Below, piece by piece: positions 21,046-32,535 of a stretch of DNA of 64,000 bases. Source of the DNA: Tubulanus polymorphus (lineage: Eukaryota > Nemertea > Palaeonemertea > Tubulaniformes > Tubulanidae); assembly GCF_964204645.1 (NCBI RefSeq), contig NC_134029.1, positions 12,822,850-12,886,849 of the forward strand, given 5' to 3'. The number at the start of each line of letters is the position of its first letter. Position 1 is the first letter of the stretch. Under the pieces are notes generated by a model that saw nothing but the letters and a program-made list of their open reading frames with translations, searched no databases and was not told the DNA's origin. A program made the translations under genes and the position numbers.

Positions 21046-22480
21046 TTAATGAAATACCAGTTTCATTTATGATGAAAAAACTCAAATGAAAAGTATGGCT
21101 TATAAAGCTGTCTGCTCAGAAAAAAATTTAAAAAAAAATCTTCATCTTTGCCAATTAAATTGATAATTGTGATTGATCGTTGCAAGCCAGAACCAGTTAA
21201 TCACTAATTAACATTCATTTTAATAAATCTGATTCCTCCTTTACAGTGAACTTAGCTTTAACCTAGTAGAGGCTACTAGCCTATGTATATGCGTAGGCCT
21301 AACATCCGGACAGATTGGTCGTGGGCCTATTGAATAACAACCCTCCTAAATATCGTAAATTTTGTTTTGAAGTTCAATCCAATGAGTCCGTTAATAAACG
21401 CAAGAACAGACCTGCCAACATTGAATTTTTCAAGATAGTATCATTTTTCAAATTTGCCAGTATTTTTTAGATTTTGCCAGTGACCCACTAGACTTGATAT
21501 GACCTTTGCCAGTAACATTTTCAATATGGCCAGTAACGAATTTTCGGATTAAAATCAGAATATAGAATATTAAAACTACTAGACTAAAGAAATTAATTTT
21601 TAAAAATGCATTTATTTTATTTTCTTTCACAATGACGTGAAATATCATTTAATCCATGTGAGATCACTATATCGATTTGACATATCGTACATCTTGCATG
21701 ATATTTTACTTAATTTCGATGCTATGAAACATGGATATTGTGCGCTGTACGATTTTTTATACTTCTGTTTCCGATATTTCTTAATCATACGTTTTCTACT
21801 GCCTGTTACCGCAGTATCAGTTTCAGATTCCGACTCCGAAGAAGACGGAGAAACCCTCCGAATTTTCCAGATTTGACAAAACGTCGTGAACTTCGTCCGC
21901 CATTTGCAACATTCATGACAATTTGAGCGATGAAAATTACTCGTTGTAACCGAAAATTCGCTAGACTGGTTCCCGGCTGTATGGAAACTTCGTGACAATT
22001 ACTCAAATAAAAACCAAATTTCCCCGTAATAAATGTTAATAAACCATTAAAATACCGATTATGTACTGCAAAATTACCTTTATTGACATAATATAAGGAG
22101 ATTTTTATTGAGGCCGTATTTATTTGCTCATTCCCGTAAAGAACGATATCGGAAAAAAGCGTATTCCATTGCCTGTGCCAGTAACGCCATATTACCGCGG
22201 GTAGCACCGGAACAGAATACGGCAAAAACGTAACGGTTGGCAGGTGTGCAAGAATTATACTGTGTTTGTTTGAGACAGTAGAGCTTAGTACTGGTAGGCC
22301 CAAAGGTTGCGTACAACTCGATAAACACTTCAAGAGACACAGCGAACGATCTCCTGTCCCCCGGCGAACGCCTACTCCGAATATCAAGCGTGAGTCCAAC
22401 TTACGGATAGGAGTGTGTTATACACTTGTATTTAGAAGATACCTTGTGCATTTGACAATGATCGGTATGTACTGTAGGAA
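21046..22480. other. Intergenic, overlapping open frames but no gene recognised
   Basis: Open frames on both strands (for example 21645-21998 and 21806-22399, minus) overlap each other in different frames. They carry only low-complexity stretches such as SSSESESETD and no domain I know. I do not call a gene. Confidence 0.45.
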
Positions 22481-22482
22481 AA

Positions 22483-23110
22483 ATAGAGTATTGATAAATG
22501 GTTGAAGCCCGCAGCCGAATAAAGTAATAATTTCTTTTATTTTGATACCTTGTCGACACAACAGCTTTTCTCCGCTACATCTCTTCGGCGTGTTTAGTTT
22601 AGGCCTACGACTCCCCGGTACACCTATGACTTATCCTAGTACATACACGGTAAATTTGGCAAAGAAAAATAGATATTGTAAAACTAATTGTTTGAAGCCC
22701 GCGAGAAATCACTGGTAGTAATAAATTTATTTGTACTTGATTTGATTCTCATGGCGAGGAAAACTCGCAGCGGATCTGCGGAACGACGATGTATAGACAC
22801 ACGTTGATTCATCGATAGTTACAGCTCGACAGTGCTTGTAATATTGAGAGTAGTAAATATCATGTGGATCAGTTAAGTGTACCTATGAAGAAAAATAGGT
22901 AATTGTTAAAATAACCGTTTGAAGACCGCGACTGAATGTGAAGTCTTGCAGCAATAAATTTGTTTATCTATACTTGAATTGATAATCAGCCTGTGGATGA
23001 TTTCGGGATGACGACTCTAAAATCACATGTCGCCTCATTGAATGGGGCTCGATTTTCGATGTTTACAGCCCGACAGTGCTTTTGTAACGTTGATTCATCA
23101 AAATACGCAC
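22483..23110. repeat. Three diverged tandem units, about 190-230 bp each
   Basis: Each unit contains 'gaaaaatag.. attg.taaa', 'gtttgaagcccgcg', 'gtaataaatttatttgta' and, in two units, 'ttacagc.cgacagtgctt.taa'. Units start near 22483, 22673 and 22903. The last unit runs into the repeat shared with 19690-19830. Confidence 0.5.
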
Positions 23111-23259
23111 GGATTATTTGTAGATCGAAGTGAGCTGAAGGATATCAAACGGATTGTATCGGCAACAACGGTAATGTAAAAAAGCCTATGTACTTTTGAC
23201 AAAAAAAGTGGAAAAAAATAGTAATAATAATAATAAGAAACACACGAATCTGCGATGTA

Positions 23260-23307
23260 ACAGAAAACCCTAATAATAATCACGCGAATTTCAATAGGGT
23301 TTTCTGT
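23260..23307. repeat. Perfect 13-bp inverted repeat (hairpin)
   Basis: ACAGAAAACCCTA at 23260-23272 and TAGGGTTTTCTGT at 23295-23307, spaced by 22 bp, preceded by an AAT trinucleotide run. Confidence 0.6.
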
Positions 23308-23399
23308 GAAGTAACAGAATTAGTTAGAATGAAAACTAGATTTTGATAATTACAGGCCCGTACTAACAGTTGCAGCACACTAACAGACTAGTTAATGTA

Positions 23400-24057
23400 A
23401 CGTATTTTCCGGTGTATTAGTCGAGTTTTTAAGACCAAAAATCATGTCCAAAAAAACGTAGATCGACTTATACACCGGCTACACTTTCGATATCGTTTTA
23501 AACTGAAGATGTTTAGAGTTCAAGGTCGCCATGATGAAATGGAATATCAATTTATGTTAGGCTACACTCATATACCAATTAGAATTTAGGATGCTGATAA
23601 AAATAGTTTCTTATAGTTGGAAATATTTCAAAATTAACTAATGTTAAAAATCAAAAGAGAAAGAAAACCGCGTATATTCATTGTACAGTGTTTATATAAG
23701 CCGCGATGCTGTGGCAGCGTGCCAATGATCAATACACAGTCAGTCTAATAATAGACTACAGGCGCGCGGCATTCAACGTATACACTATACATTCAACACG
23801 TGGATACAAACAATGAGCACTAATCCGGTAATTTAATATAAGAAACAACAGATCCCAATGATTTAATAATGCAGTTAGTGGTAAAGACTCTCAACTACTA
23901 TGAGAATGACATCGGCACTGTTTTCAATGTGACATATGTAAACACATGAAAAATCAACTCGACTTATACACCGACTATAGCCCTAGCACAACTTTTTAAA
24001 CTGAAAATTTGACCTCGACTTATACACCGGGTCGACATGTACACCGGAAAATACGGT
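23400..24057. mobile_element. Non-autonomous DNA transposon with CGTATTTTCCGG ends, copy 2
   Basis: The left end CGTATTTTCCGGTGTATTAG and the right end TACACCGGAAAATACGG are inverted. The subterminal 'gtcgag' and 'ctcgacttatacaccgg' also pair. The interior has no ORF. It shares only the outer dozen bases with the element at 7628-8238. Confidence 0.65.
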
Positions 24058-24339
24058 AGTGAATACTGTACAGAATAATCCATGAGTTCAATGAAGCCAC
24101 GTGCTAGTGGTAATTATATTTCTACATTAGTTTACAGCTAACCTGTTTGTTCATTGCAGGTGTTCCATAACATTTCGTTATCAAAGTTTTGTCAATAGAA
24201 ATGAAGGGGCATGACCGGTTGAATTATAGGCCAAATTATAATTAAGGTTGTATAGAGTTAGGCCTTAGGCTCATTTTTAAATTCAAGATCATTTTGCAAA
24301 ATTGAACATACAACATGAATTGGCCAGAAAGTAAAAGAT

Positions 24340-25265
24340 TGAAAAACGATGATAGTTGGAGTTGCAGTTGTGAGAGATGACAAAAAAATCATCACCTATA
24401 GAGAACTGATTGGAACAATCCTGAGTACAAGATGTGGAACTATTGACTGGTTAATGGATCAAAAGTTGATTGGAGTTTCTCATCAATGTCCAGTTTGCAA
24501 TGGCGAAATGAAATTGTCATTGGTCGTCAGCAGAAAATCTGCGAGTGAAGGATGGCGATGGAGCTGCTGAAAACGTGTTGAGAGTGTGTTGCACCAACGG
24601 TTCAAGTCGCTTCGAGCAAACAATTGGTTTTTGAAATCTAATTGAACGATCGCAGAGATATTAGAAATAACGTATTGGTTATTGCACGGAGTCCAGCAGA
24701 CTGTCATACAGACTGAAATGGGCTTATCAAGCAAAACTATTGTCGACTGGGCTAGCTTTTTCCGTGAAGTTTTGCAAACTTGTTGTTTTTGACAATTGTA
24801 AAGCGATAAGGCGGACTGGGATCAATAGTGGAAATCGATGAAAGCAAGTTCGGAAAACGGAAATTCAACCGAGGCCGATGCGTAGATGGGCAATGGGTTT
24901 TCGGCGGCATTGAGAGAGAAATTTTTAAGAATGTGTTCATGGTCAGTGTCGATAAACTTGATAGCGATACAGATACCGATGATCGAAAAGTGGATACTAC
25001 CAGGAACAAAAATCATGAGCGATTGCTGGAAAGCGTATTCCAGCCTGAATCAACGCGGTTTCAAGCATTTGACCGTTAATCATAGTGTCACGTTTGTAGA
25101 TCTGGATACAAACGACTAATCTCATAGAGAATCAATGGCTAAATGCGAAGAAGAATTTCCCAAAGTATGGCACAGTGAAGATCCATTTCGATTCGTATCT
25201 TGGACATTACTTGTGGCAATGTCGTGTTGGGGATGATGATCCATTTCTTAAATTTACAATCAAAT
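24340..25265 (+). pseudogene. Merlin (ISXO2-like/IS1016) transposase, decayed
   Basis: In order and in shifting frames: IDWLMDQKLI, a CPVCNGEMKL zinc ribbon (about 24488-24520), RWSC, then WASFFREV, the first catalytic Asp in VEIDESKFGKRKFNRG (24826-24870), WVFGGIERE, the second Asp in SDCWKAYSS (about 25018-25045), LTVNHSVTFVD, a degenerate third acidic position (HRESMAKC), and a C-terminal YGTVKIHFDSYLGHYLW. This is the Merlin DDE family, related to bacterial IS1016. Several frameshifts and stops, including one right after RWSC, show it is dead. Terminal inverted repeats were not found. Confidence 0.88.
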
Positions 25266-25730
25266 AAATGTACCATAAAAAGGTTGATTACAATGATGGA
25301 CTAGTAGGCCTATGTGTATGTGTTTTTAATTTGTAATTAAAATTTTCATTGAATTGTCGGTGATTGACTGTTAACCAAGTATTAAGATTATTTGATTTGT
25401 GGATAGTTGAAAATAAATAATGTAATTAATTTCTTTAGTTGTAAATAAATTCTATTTTTCACCTTCATATCTATTTCTGTAATCAAATGAATAATTGTGA
25501 ATAATTGTAAATATAAAAATTGACTTTTTATAGAAATGATTGTTTTTATAGAAATGAATGGTGGATTGTAAATAAAATGCGTCGCAACTTGTATTAGGCC
25601 TATATGTATTCTATTTCTTTTCATTTTTTGGAGGTCATAATTTCCAAAGTGCTGGATGAAGAATGAATTAAATCTAATTTCATTAAACATCCCCTGTTCT
25701 CCTTAGTCAGTCGTGTAGTTTCACTCATTG
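25266..25730. other. AT-rich intergenic, nothing recognised
   Basis: Repeated 'aattgtgaataattgtaaat' words. No gene supported. Confidence 0.5.
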
Positions 25731-27594
25731 TAGGGATTTCAGGTTGAAAATTTCTATGTGTCCTATGTGTCATTCTAATAACTTAAAATGAAGAAGGGGA
25801 TAGTATAAGCATACAGAATCAAAATTGGTCTAGCGGTTCAAAAGTTATAAGCAATCGAAGGGTGGAAATTTTAGGTATCTTTGACATTCGATTGCGCAAT
25901 ACACTTTAGCCTAGTTCATTTCCAATGAAAGTATCGTACAGGAAGTGTTTAGGTTTTGCTGCTTTTTAGCCAGATAAAGGAATTAAATTCAACATTAAAA
26001 CCAATATAACTCCCAGAATTTGTATCCGTTTAAAACCAAACTTGGTCAGTATGTTGTCTATACAAAGTTTGTTTAGAATCATGAAAGTAATTGCACAAAT
26101 ACGCAAATTAGGCTAATTTAGGCCTACTGATTAATTAATTAATACCCACTACAATAACCATTAACACATAATACTATAGTTTATTTCTCAAGATAAATGA
26201 TACTTAAGACATGGAATATCAATTTTGAGATAATATACTGAAGATATCGTGCATCCGGGTGATACCGGTTACCACGGTTACCATAAGGTAAGTATCAAGG
26301 CGGTCATCTTGAATCTAAATAATGTTTAATGTATTTAGTTGATTCGATACGGCCTCATAGACCGTTATTATTTGAAATAACTAATCTTACTGGATAAGTT
26401 CAATGTTTTAAAGCCTTCTGAAATAAAAGATACTAATAATATCATTATATTTCAGATAGGCCTACTCACTTGCCGCAGAAGAATAGGATAAAGCGTTGAA
26501 GAGATCTTCTACATGGTTTTCCGAAATTAAATCAAATTGAAATGAATGGAAATGCCTTTGTTATTCTTTAGACCCTAACAGACTTACCCATGAAATATCT
26601 ATATCATGATATCTCAAATTGAGGCTCGAGGAATGGTGGCCATCTTGTTTTGCGTCGATATTTCACGGAAAGTCAATTTTAACAAAGTATGTCATGTTTG
26701 GTATCTAATTAAAGGTCTCCTTCTAGGCAAATCATTCGAATGAAAAAGAAAATTGATAATATAATCCTCTAGAATCTGTTTGACTAACCATTGGTTGGTG
26801 GGTATTTTTAGGCCTACCAGCAGCAGTTATTTAGCGAAAGGGTCAACTGGAATTGAATAACCATGAACAAATGAATGACAACTAACTGCTTTTCAGAGGG
26901 ATATCCTAGTATTCAAGATGAAATATCAAAATATGAAATGACTACTTTATTACCTAAAGGTGAAACAGATGGGAAAAATAAAATTTCTTTTTAGCAAAAA
27001 ATGAGCTAAAACTTTAGACAAAACTTGGATTCTTGTGCAAAGTTTTTAAATTGGGTAGGCCTTATCATTATTTGTCTTATATATTGCCGATTTCATAATA
27101 AAGTGGTGTTTTACTTGCTAAATTGATATTTAGAGTGGTAAAAATGAACCAGGAAGTGTTTTGATTGATCAGCTGGCAGCCGGTGTGGAGCCGGTAGTGA
27201 CTCAGATGTAAACAATTTGAAGCGCCTTTCTGACTTTAGGTCAAAATCCGCGAAAGACTACTAAATCAATCTTACAAGTAATAATTGAAAACAATATAGG
27301 CCTATATTGATTCGCATGCTTTTTTAACGCGTTTGAAAAATGCATGAACAAACATGGCCGCCATCTTGTTTCCTAGAAATGAGCCGACGCCCGCTGAACT
27401 ACGACTTATTTCACCGTAACTATGCAAGATACACTCATTTAATTTACAACACAACAAATAACCGGTAAATTGAGTATACTGAGCAAGTTTGGCTTTAACC
27501 GAATATAAAATACGGTTTTTATGAGCGATTGAAAATTTGAAGCATGGAAAACGCTAATTATGACACATTTTGATCACGTCACCTGAAATCCCTA
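25731..27594 (+). mobile_element. Transposon A, TAGGGATTTCAGG family, non-autonomous
   Basis: It begins TAGGGATTTCAGGTTG and ends ACCTGAAATCCCTA, a 13-bp terminal inverted repeat. It is 1864 bp with no coding capacity. Long stretches match, in reverse complement, element B (32721-35047 plus 44767-44908), including 'aaaccaaacttggtcagtat', 'ggttaccacggtaacc' and 'cacattttgatcacgt'. No clear target duplication is visible. The TAGGG end would suit a hAT-type element but this is not proven. Confidence 0.65.
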
Positions 27595-28700
27595 TAGGTT
27601 GATTAAAATACGTAGATTTACGTATCTACGTAAATTCACGTACTGTACATTAATTTACGTATTTAGCTATTGAGAAAGTTTGCAAGTTTTCGCCGTTATA
27701 CACGCTCTTTGATTTTGATGTTTTATCCCAACTCCATTGCATTTAAAGTTATTCCTGAGTGATAAGAATTAAGGAAAAAATAAAAGAACATTCAGGGACT
27801 ACACATTCCTGCTGCAACTGGCATTAAAGATCGTTAGATTGGTATGAAAAATGGTGAAATTATAAGGGTGGCAGCACCAGCTGGCTTAAAGTTTTTGCGG
27901 GGAAAACCAGGTTTCAATATCATTTTCGACAACAGGGTGAAGAATATCTTCATTTAGGAGTTCTATTGATAAAAAATTTCACTCAATTTTGAAATTTTTT
28001 GCTTCTTAAGATTTTTCACAGGTTTCAAATTGACAAAAACAAGTGAAATAGGGCAAGTCAACTAATCGGAAGATTCAATGATAAATGTTGTTTTATACAG
28101 GAGTTTTGTTTTTTATTTGTATTTTCAATATTCACTATAAAATCTGAAGCTTTTTTGAGAATAAGTACTTGCTATGCATCAAATTAGTGACCATAGTACT
28201 CCCATTATGTCTTCAAAAATTTGTGCTGACAAAACGCCACGGTAGATCATCAAATGCCACGGCAGAAATCAGCAGAACTTAGCCCTCCACCCCTTTAAAC
28301 ACAAACTGTGTTCCCCGACCGCAAGATCTCTTACGCAACAGCCTCCAAAATATGGCAGTGATGGGTAAAATACAACCACTGTCTTACGTCAACCCGTCAC
28401 CCCTATTAACACAGTTAAGATAGAAATACCAAACTTTTTCTAAAAGAACTTCAACCATTGGTTAATATCATGGAGTGAAAGCCAATCAGATGTGCCGTCT
28501 GATACAGGGTGTACCACTGGCCATAGGGGGTATAGGTTATGCTTTGACCTACGTAAAATTACGTACATTACGTATCTTACATCACTCTGTCACTGTCACT
28601 GATTCCCCCATAATTGTTCTGCTGGCGTATTGATATACGGCGAATCACACGACTTCTCACATATTAGTAAAAATAGTAGACTTGCACGGCTGTTTGGGGT
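27595..28700. other. Intergenic with ACGTA-rich patches
   Basis: 27605-27660 carries several overlapping TACGTA palindromic words ('tacgtagatttacgtatctacgtaa'-type spacing), and a second patch lies at 28545-28582. No gene is supported. Confidence 0.45.
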
Positions 28701-28702
28701 AG

Positions 28703-28832
28703 GCCTAGTCTAGTACCTAGCCGTCGTTCTACAAACAACGTCTAGGGCGAAAGTGCTCATATAAGGTTAATTTTCGTCCCTCATTTTGAAGGACGAGGCT
28801 TTGAGCGTCTATTTCACCCCTTAAAACATTTT
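28703..28832. repeat. 125-bp direct repeat, copy 1 (copy 2 at 29319-29447)
   Basis: Shared text includes 'gtctagtacctagccg', 'acaacgtctagggcgaaag', 'ctcatataaggttaatttt', 'cgtccctcattttga' and 'tttgagcgtctatttcacc'. The first part can form a hairpin around 'ttgttc..aaacaa'. Identity is well over 90%. Confidence 0.7.
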
Positions 28833-28844
28833 CACTACATATAG

Positions 28845-28968
28845 CCTCACCTTACCCTAACCCTAGGGGTAAAACCGACCCTAATCCTCACCCTAACCCT
28901 AAACCTAACCCTCTGGACCCTCTAGACCCTAACCCTATCAAAACCCTAACCCTACACCCAATATAATG
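28845..28968. repeat. Degenerate telomere-like CCCTAA block, copy 2
   Basis: Multiple CCCTAA units with the same interruptions ('ccctctggaccctct', 'tatcaaaaccctaaccct') and end ('acccaatataatgat') as 6782-6882. Confidence 0.6.
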
Positions 28969-28994
28969 ATGTTATTATATTTTATTACTATATA

Positions 28995-29053
28995 GCCATT
29001 GGCAAAATAGCGTTTACTAAAATAATGCCGCATTGGCAAAATATCCACTTCCA
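28995..29053. repeat. Solo MULE end, same as the 43875-43930 terminus
   Basis: CATTGGCAAAATAGCGTTTA and TGCCGCATTGGCAAAATATC followed by CACTTCC match the right terminus of the MULE at 37379-43930 essentially exactly. No opposite end was found nearby, so this is a truncated copy or deletion remnant. Confidence 0.75.
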
Positions 29054-29074
29054 ACCAGGCCTAATTAATCTTTA

Positions 29075-29215
29075 GTACAAAGGTTTGATTTGACACTAAA
29101 ATCAGTTGTTGCATTGCAACTAACAGGAGTTAACCTCTAGGCCTATATGATACTTTAGCGTCAGACGTTGTAGGGAACCGTAACAACGACTGGTATTCAG
29201 AATAATGTCTATTTC
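29075..29215. repeat. About 125-bp direct repeat, copy 1 (copy 2 at 29943-30067)
   Basis: Both copies read 'tttagtacaaaggtttgat', 'cactaaaatcagttgttgc', 'aacaggagttaacctct', 'gatactttagcgtcagacg' and 'ggaaccgtaacaacgactgg'. Copy 1 has an extra 'aggccta'. The end can fold as 'cgttgt...acaacg'. Confidence 0.7.
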
Positions 29216-29318
29216 AACCTGACTTGAGAGCATTCTGGGTGGCCTAGCTCAGTCAGTTTTGGTAGTACATACCTTATAGAAGTCATACTTATAGAAGGAC
29301 CAGAATGCATTAGCAGCT

Positions 29319-29447
29319 GACCTAGTCTAGTACCTAGCCGTTGTTCCTGAAACAACGTCTAGGGCGAAAGTGCTCATATAAGGTTAATTTTCGTCCCTCA
29401 TTTTGAGGGAGGCTTTGAGCGTCTATTTCACCCCTTAAAACACCATC
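29319..29447. repeat. 125-bp direct repeat, copy 2
   Basis: Second copy of the block at 28703-28832, lacking a few bases in the 'gaaggacgagg' part. Confidence 0.7.
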
Positions 29448-29942
29448 AACTTACCTCAAACTGACTGTTCTGTAATCAGATGGAAGTTAAATATTGTTTG
29501 TGCATAAATTTGTAATCCTAAGTAGCTTTTGACAATCGTAGTAGCTCAAAACTTTTGACTAGTCGCCTCAAAAAACAGTTGAAGTGAAGCAACATAACAA
29601 ATATGGCGGCTTTTCGTGGTGCATGATGGGAGTGTTAATTATGGATTCGAACTTAAACTTGGACTGACATTGATGCCAATGCAGATATTATTCTTGTTTT
29701 AAATTATCATGGTTAAAATTTACCAAAATTTATGCGTTTTATCAACAAAAAATAACATTTAGAGTAATTTTAGAGAGACATATTGAATTTTCACATTTCA
29801 TTAATTTAGTCCGTATTGGAAATCCCGATAGTGGCAATCAATTCAAATCAAATCAATAAATTCTCCGGTTCGCGATTTAAATCATCAAAAATTTTGTTAT
29901 AAAACATGTTTTCAAAGTCAACAAGGTAACTAATTTATTTAT

Positions 29943-30067
29943 TTTAGTACAAAGGTTTGATTTGACACTAAAATCAGTTGTTGCATTGCAATTAACAGGA
30001 GTTAACCTCTATATGATACTTTAGCGTCAGACGTTGTAGGGAACCGTAACAACGACTGGTATTCAGA
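29943..30067. repeat. About 125-bp direct repeat, copy 2
   Basis: Second copy of the block at 29075-29215. The alternation of the two repeat types suggests one older segmental duplication of about 870 bp followed by decay. Confidence 0.65.
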
Positions 30068-30379
30068 CTACAGCTGACCTAACATATCACGGTGAGATTT
30101 AAGAATAGGTGACTATAGCGGGTGGTACTCCCGTAAATTGTCTATAGATGGTACCAGGCGATACTTAGCAATCCAAAAGGGACTGGTGGATAGATGGCGG
30201 TGCGACATAGCCTACATGATGATAAAAAGAGAACGTGGCTTTTAGGACTGACAACTCTACAGTTCTACACCTCGACACCTCAACAACTGACAAAGATATA
30301 GAGAGAGCGTGGTTTTTGTACAGACAACTCTACAGCTCTACGACTACACCTCAAAAAATGTTGAACAGATTAAGATAAA

Positions 30380-30800
30380 AGATGAGTGAGTGTACAGTGT
30401 ACCATGTACTTTGTACTGTGAGTGTGAGAGAGTGAGTGTGTACGGTGAGTGAGAGTGGGTGTGTACTGTGAGTGTCAGTGAGTGACAGTGTTTGAGTGTG
30501 AGTGAGACTGTGAGTGAGTGTGAGCGTGCACAGTGAGTGAGAGTGAGTGACAGTGTTTGAGTGAGACTGTGATTGAGCGACTGTGAGCGTGTATGGTGAG
30601 TGAGAATGAGTGTGTACTGTGAGTGTCAGTGAGTGAAAGTGTTTGAGTGAGAGTGTACTGTGAGTGTCAGTGACCGTAAGCGTAAGCTGTACTGTGAGAG
30701 TGAGTGTGTAGTTTGAGTGCGAGTGTCTAATAATTTAGTGTGAATGTAAGTGTGTACTGAGAGTGAGAGTGAGTGTGCGGTACTGGAGTGTGTGTTAAGA
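30380..30800. repeat. GTGAGTGA-rich satellite-like tract
   Basis: About 400 bp of purine/GT-rich sequence is composed of variants of 'gtgagtgagagtgagtgtgtactgtgagtgtca'. The short minus-strand frame over it is a repeat product. Confidence 0.75.
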
Positions 30801-31388
30801 TCGTAGGTTTGATAGCTCATTTAATCTGATGCATTAAATTTGAGGATTGTATTAATTGTGTTTTATGTAGGCCTACCGTACGTAAATAAAATGAGCAGTT
30901 ATGAATTGGTTATCGATGAGTTGTTTGTGGTTGTTTCATGAAAATCGGGGGGGAGGGATATCTTCACCAAGTCCTTGTTCTTTGGGATGTGAATTGTGAA
31001 TATGGAGGTGCCCCCTCATTTGTTGTCTCTTCCTTTTTGTGTGGTGTCTGTTTTTGTTACCGTAATGTTGTTTTCCATTTATTGAAAGAACGGGTGTTAA
31101 ATTACAGGTTGAAATTGTATCATTGGCGGCTTTTCCGTTGCGCCTGCTGGACACCCCGCTTCACATGATAGTAGTCGAACGGTTTTTGGTGGCAATTAGT
31201 GTGACATCATGCCATGGTGGGCCGTGTTCGTTTATTTGTCATTATATTGACGGATTAGTTTGGGTTGTTGTGGTTTCTAAGTAGTCTATTACTTTGACAA
31301 AAAACCGTCGGCTGTTGTAGTAATTAATGCGAATTACAGTGGAGGTAATTATTTAGATGGCGGGTTGATATAAGTTGTGTTAACAACC
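30801..31388. other. Intergenic, no gene recognised
   Basis: Overlapping short frames on both strands at 30936-31168 carry no domain. No repeat structure was seen. Confidence 0.5.
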
Positions 31389-31506
31389 TACTGTCTGTCA
31401 CACCTACTCTCCGTGCGACGTTTTGGTCCTTAATTTCGTTAATAATCGGTTTATCTACCTTTATTACGCATCAATTTGTTCAGTGAGGAATTTGCATTCA
31501 GAAATA

Positions 31507-32327
31507 CAGTCAAACCCGCTTTATTCAGATCACTCGGGACCCCTAAAATTCGTCCGAGTTATGTGAAATCCGAATTAAATAGATAGCCTTTTGTGTAGCA
31601 ATTTACCATGCCTCTACCATTGAAAATGACAACAATGAATGTTGCACTTTAAATCGAAACAAAATATCAATTATTATTCTATGTATAAACTATATGCCAT
31701 CGCAATATAAACAGTCTCAGTCTTTTTTCACAAAGAAGGCAGAAATCAATGTCTGCTTGGCGAGTTTCGGGACGTCCCGTCGAAGAAAGTTCTCATATTT
31801 CAGAGAGAAAACCAATACTCCATCAACGAATTTCTCGTCGGTTGACTTGGCCAGTGCAAATCTGTTTAGAACATCCAAAGCCCCATGAACGTCGGTGACA
31901 CTCGGGTTGGGATTTAATATTACAGCGCACTGTAAGGCCTACTATCGCAACAATCAATACCGTTAGCCTATTCTAATAGACTGTTTGCCCGATCGTATAC
32001 TGTATATATTGCAACGCAGCGACGCGTAATGCAGCACATCACTATGACTATCGAGCGTGGATTGCATCATGTTGCGTCGCACGGCACTGCCGCTGTGCTC
32101 TTTTCGATATCAAAATTTATCATCCGAATAAAGTGGTAAGATTTGAAAGGATATGGACAAATGGGACTTGAAAATTCATCCGGAATAACCGAAAATCCCA
32201 ATAATACGAACCGAATTAAGTGAAATTTTTTTAAATATTATAATAAAAAAAGGAAGGGACTTTTAAAAATCATCCGAGATACGTCAAAATCCGAGTAAAA
32301 CCGATCCGAATAAAGCGGGCTTGACTG
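31507..32327 (-). mobile_element. pogo/Tigger-like element (Tc1/mariner superfamily), 821 bp
   Basis: The left end CAGTCAAACCCGCTTTATTC and the right end GAATAAAGCGGGCTTGACTG form a 20-bp inverted repeat, bounded on both sides by TA (31505-31506 and 32328-32329), the target duplication of this superfamily. The interior holds only the tail of a transposase. Confidence 0.85.
31717..31890 (-). pseudogene. C-terminal fragment of a pogo/Tigger transposase
   Basis: The minus strand reads GALDVLNRFALAKSTDEKF, then a leucine-rich stretch, then AKQTLISAFFVKKD and a stop. This resembles the end of Tigger-type transposases (A-L-x-V-L-x-x-F ... K-Q-x-x-I-x-x-F-F). The DNA-binding and DDE parts are absent, so the element is non-autonomous. 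Confidence 0.65.
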
Positions 32328-32370
32328 TAAACAACAATTTTCACTAAAGTTGTTTTTGTTTTCATTTATG

Positions 32371-32535
32371 AGCGATAGTTTACTTAGCATACGCTCGCGA
32401 AATGCTGAAAAATCAGCTACGCGGACGCTCGGAAACGTTACAGTGACGTCAAAACCTGCTCATTAGCATATCAAAATACAGTAGGTGGCGCCGTTTTTCA
32501 GCATTACGCGAGCATATGCTGGGTAAACTATCGCT
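32371..32535. mobile_element. Foldback MITE with 41-bp arms inside element E
   Basis: Arm 32372-32412 (GCGATAGTTTAC...GCTCGCG...AATGCTGAAAAA) and arm 32494-32534 (reverse complement, about 37 of 41 identical) flank an 81-bp loop containing TGACGTCA-like 'gtgacgtcaaaa'. Confidence 0.7.

Noticed and set aside
21645-22399. Possible minus-strand gene with overlapping 117- and 197-residue frames
   Set aside because: The frames overlap in different phases, show no domain, and lack splice evidence.
30626-30820. Minus-strand frame rich in S, L and H
   Set aside because: Product of the GTGAGTGA tract.
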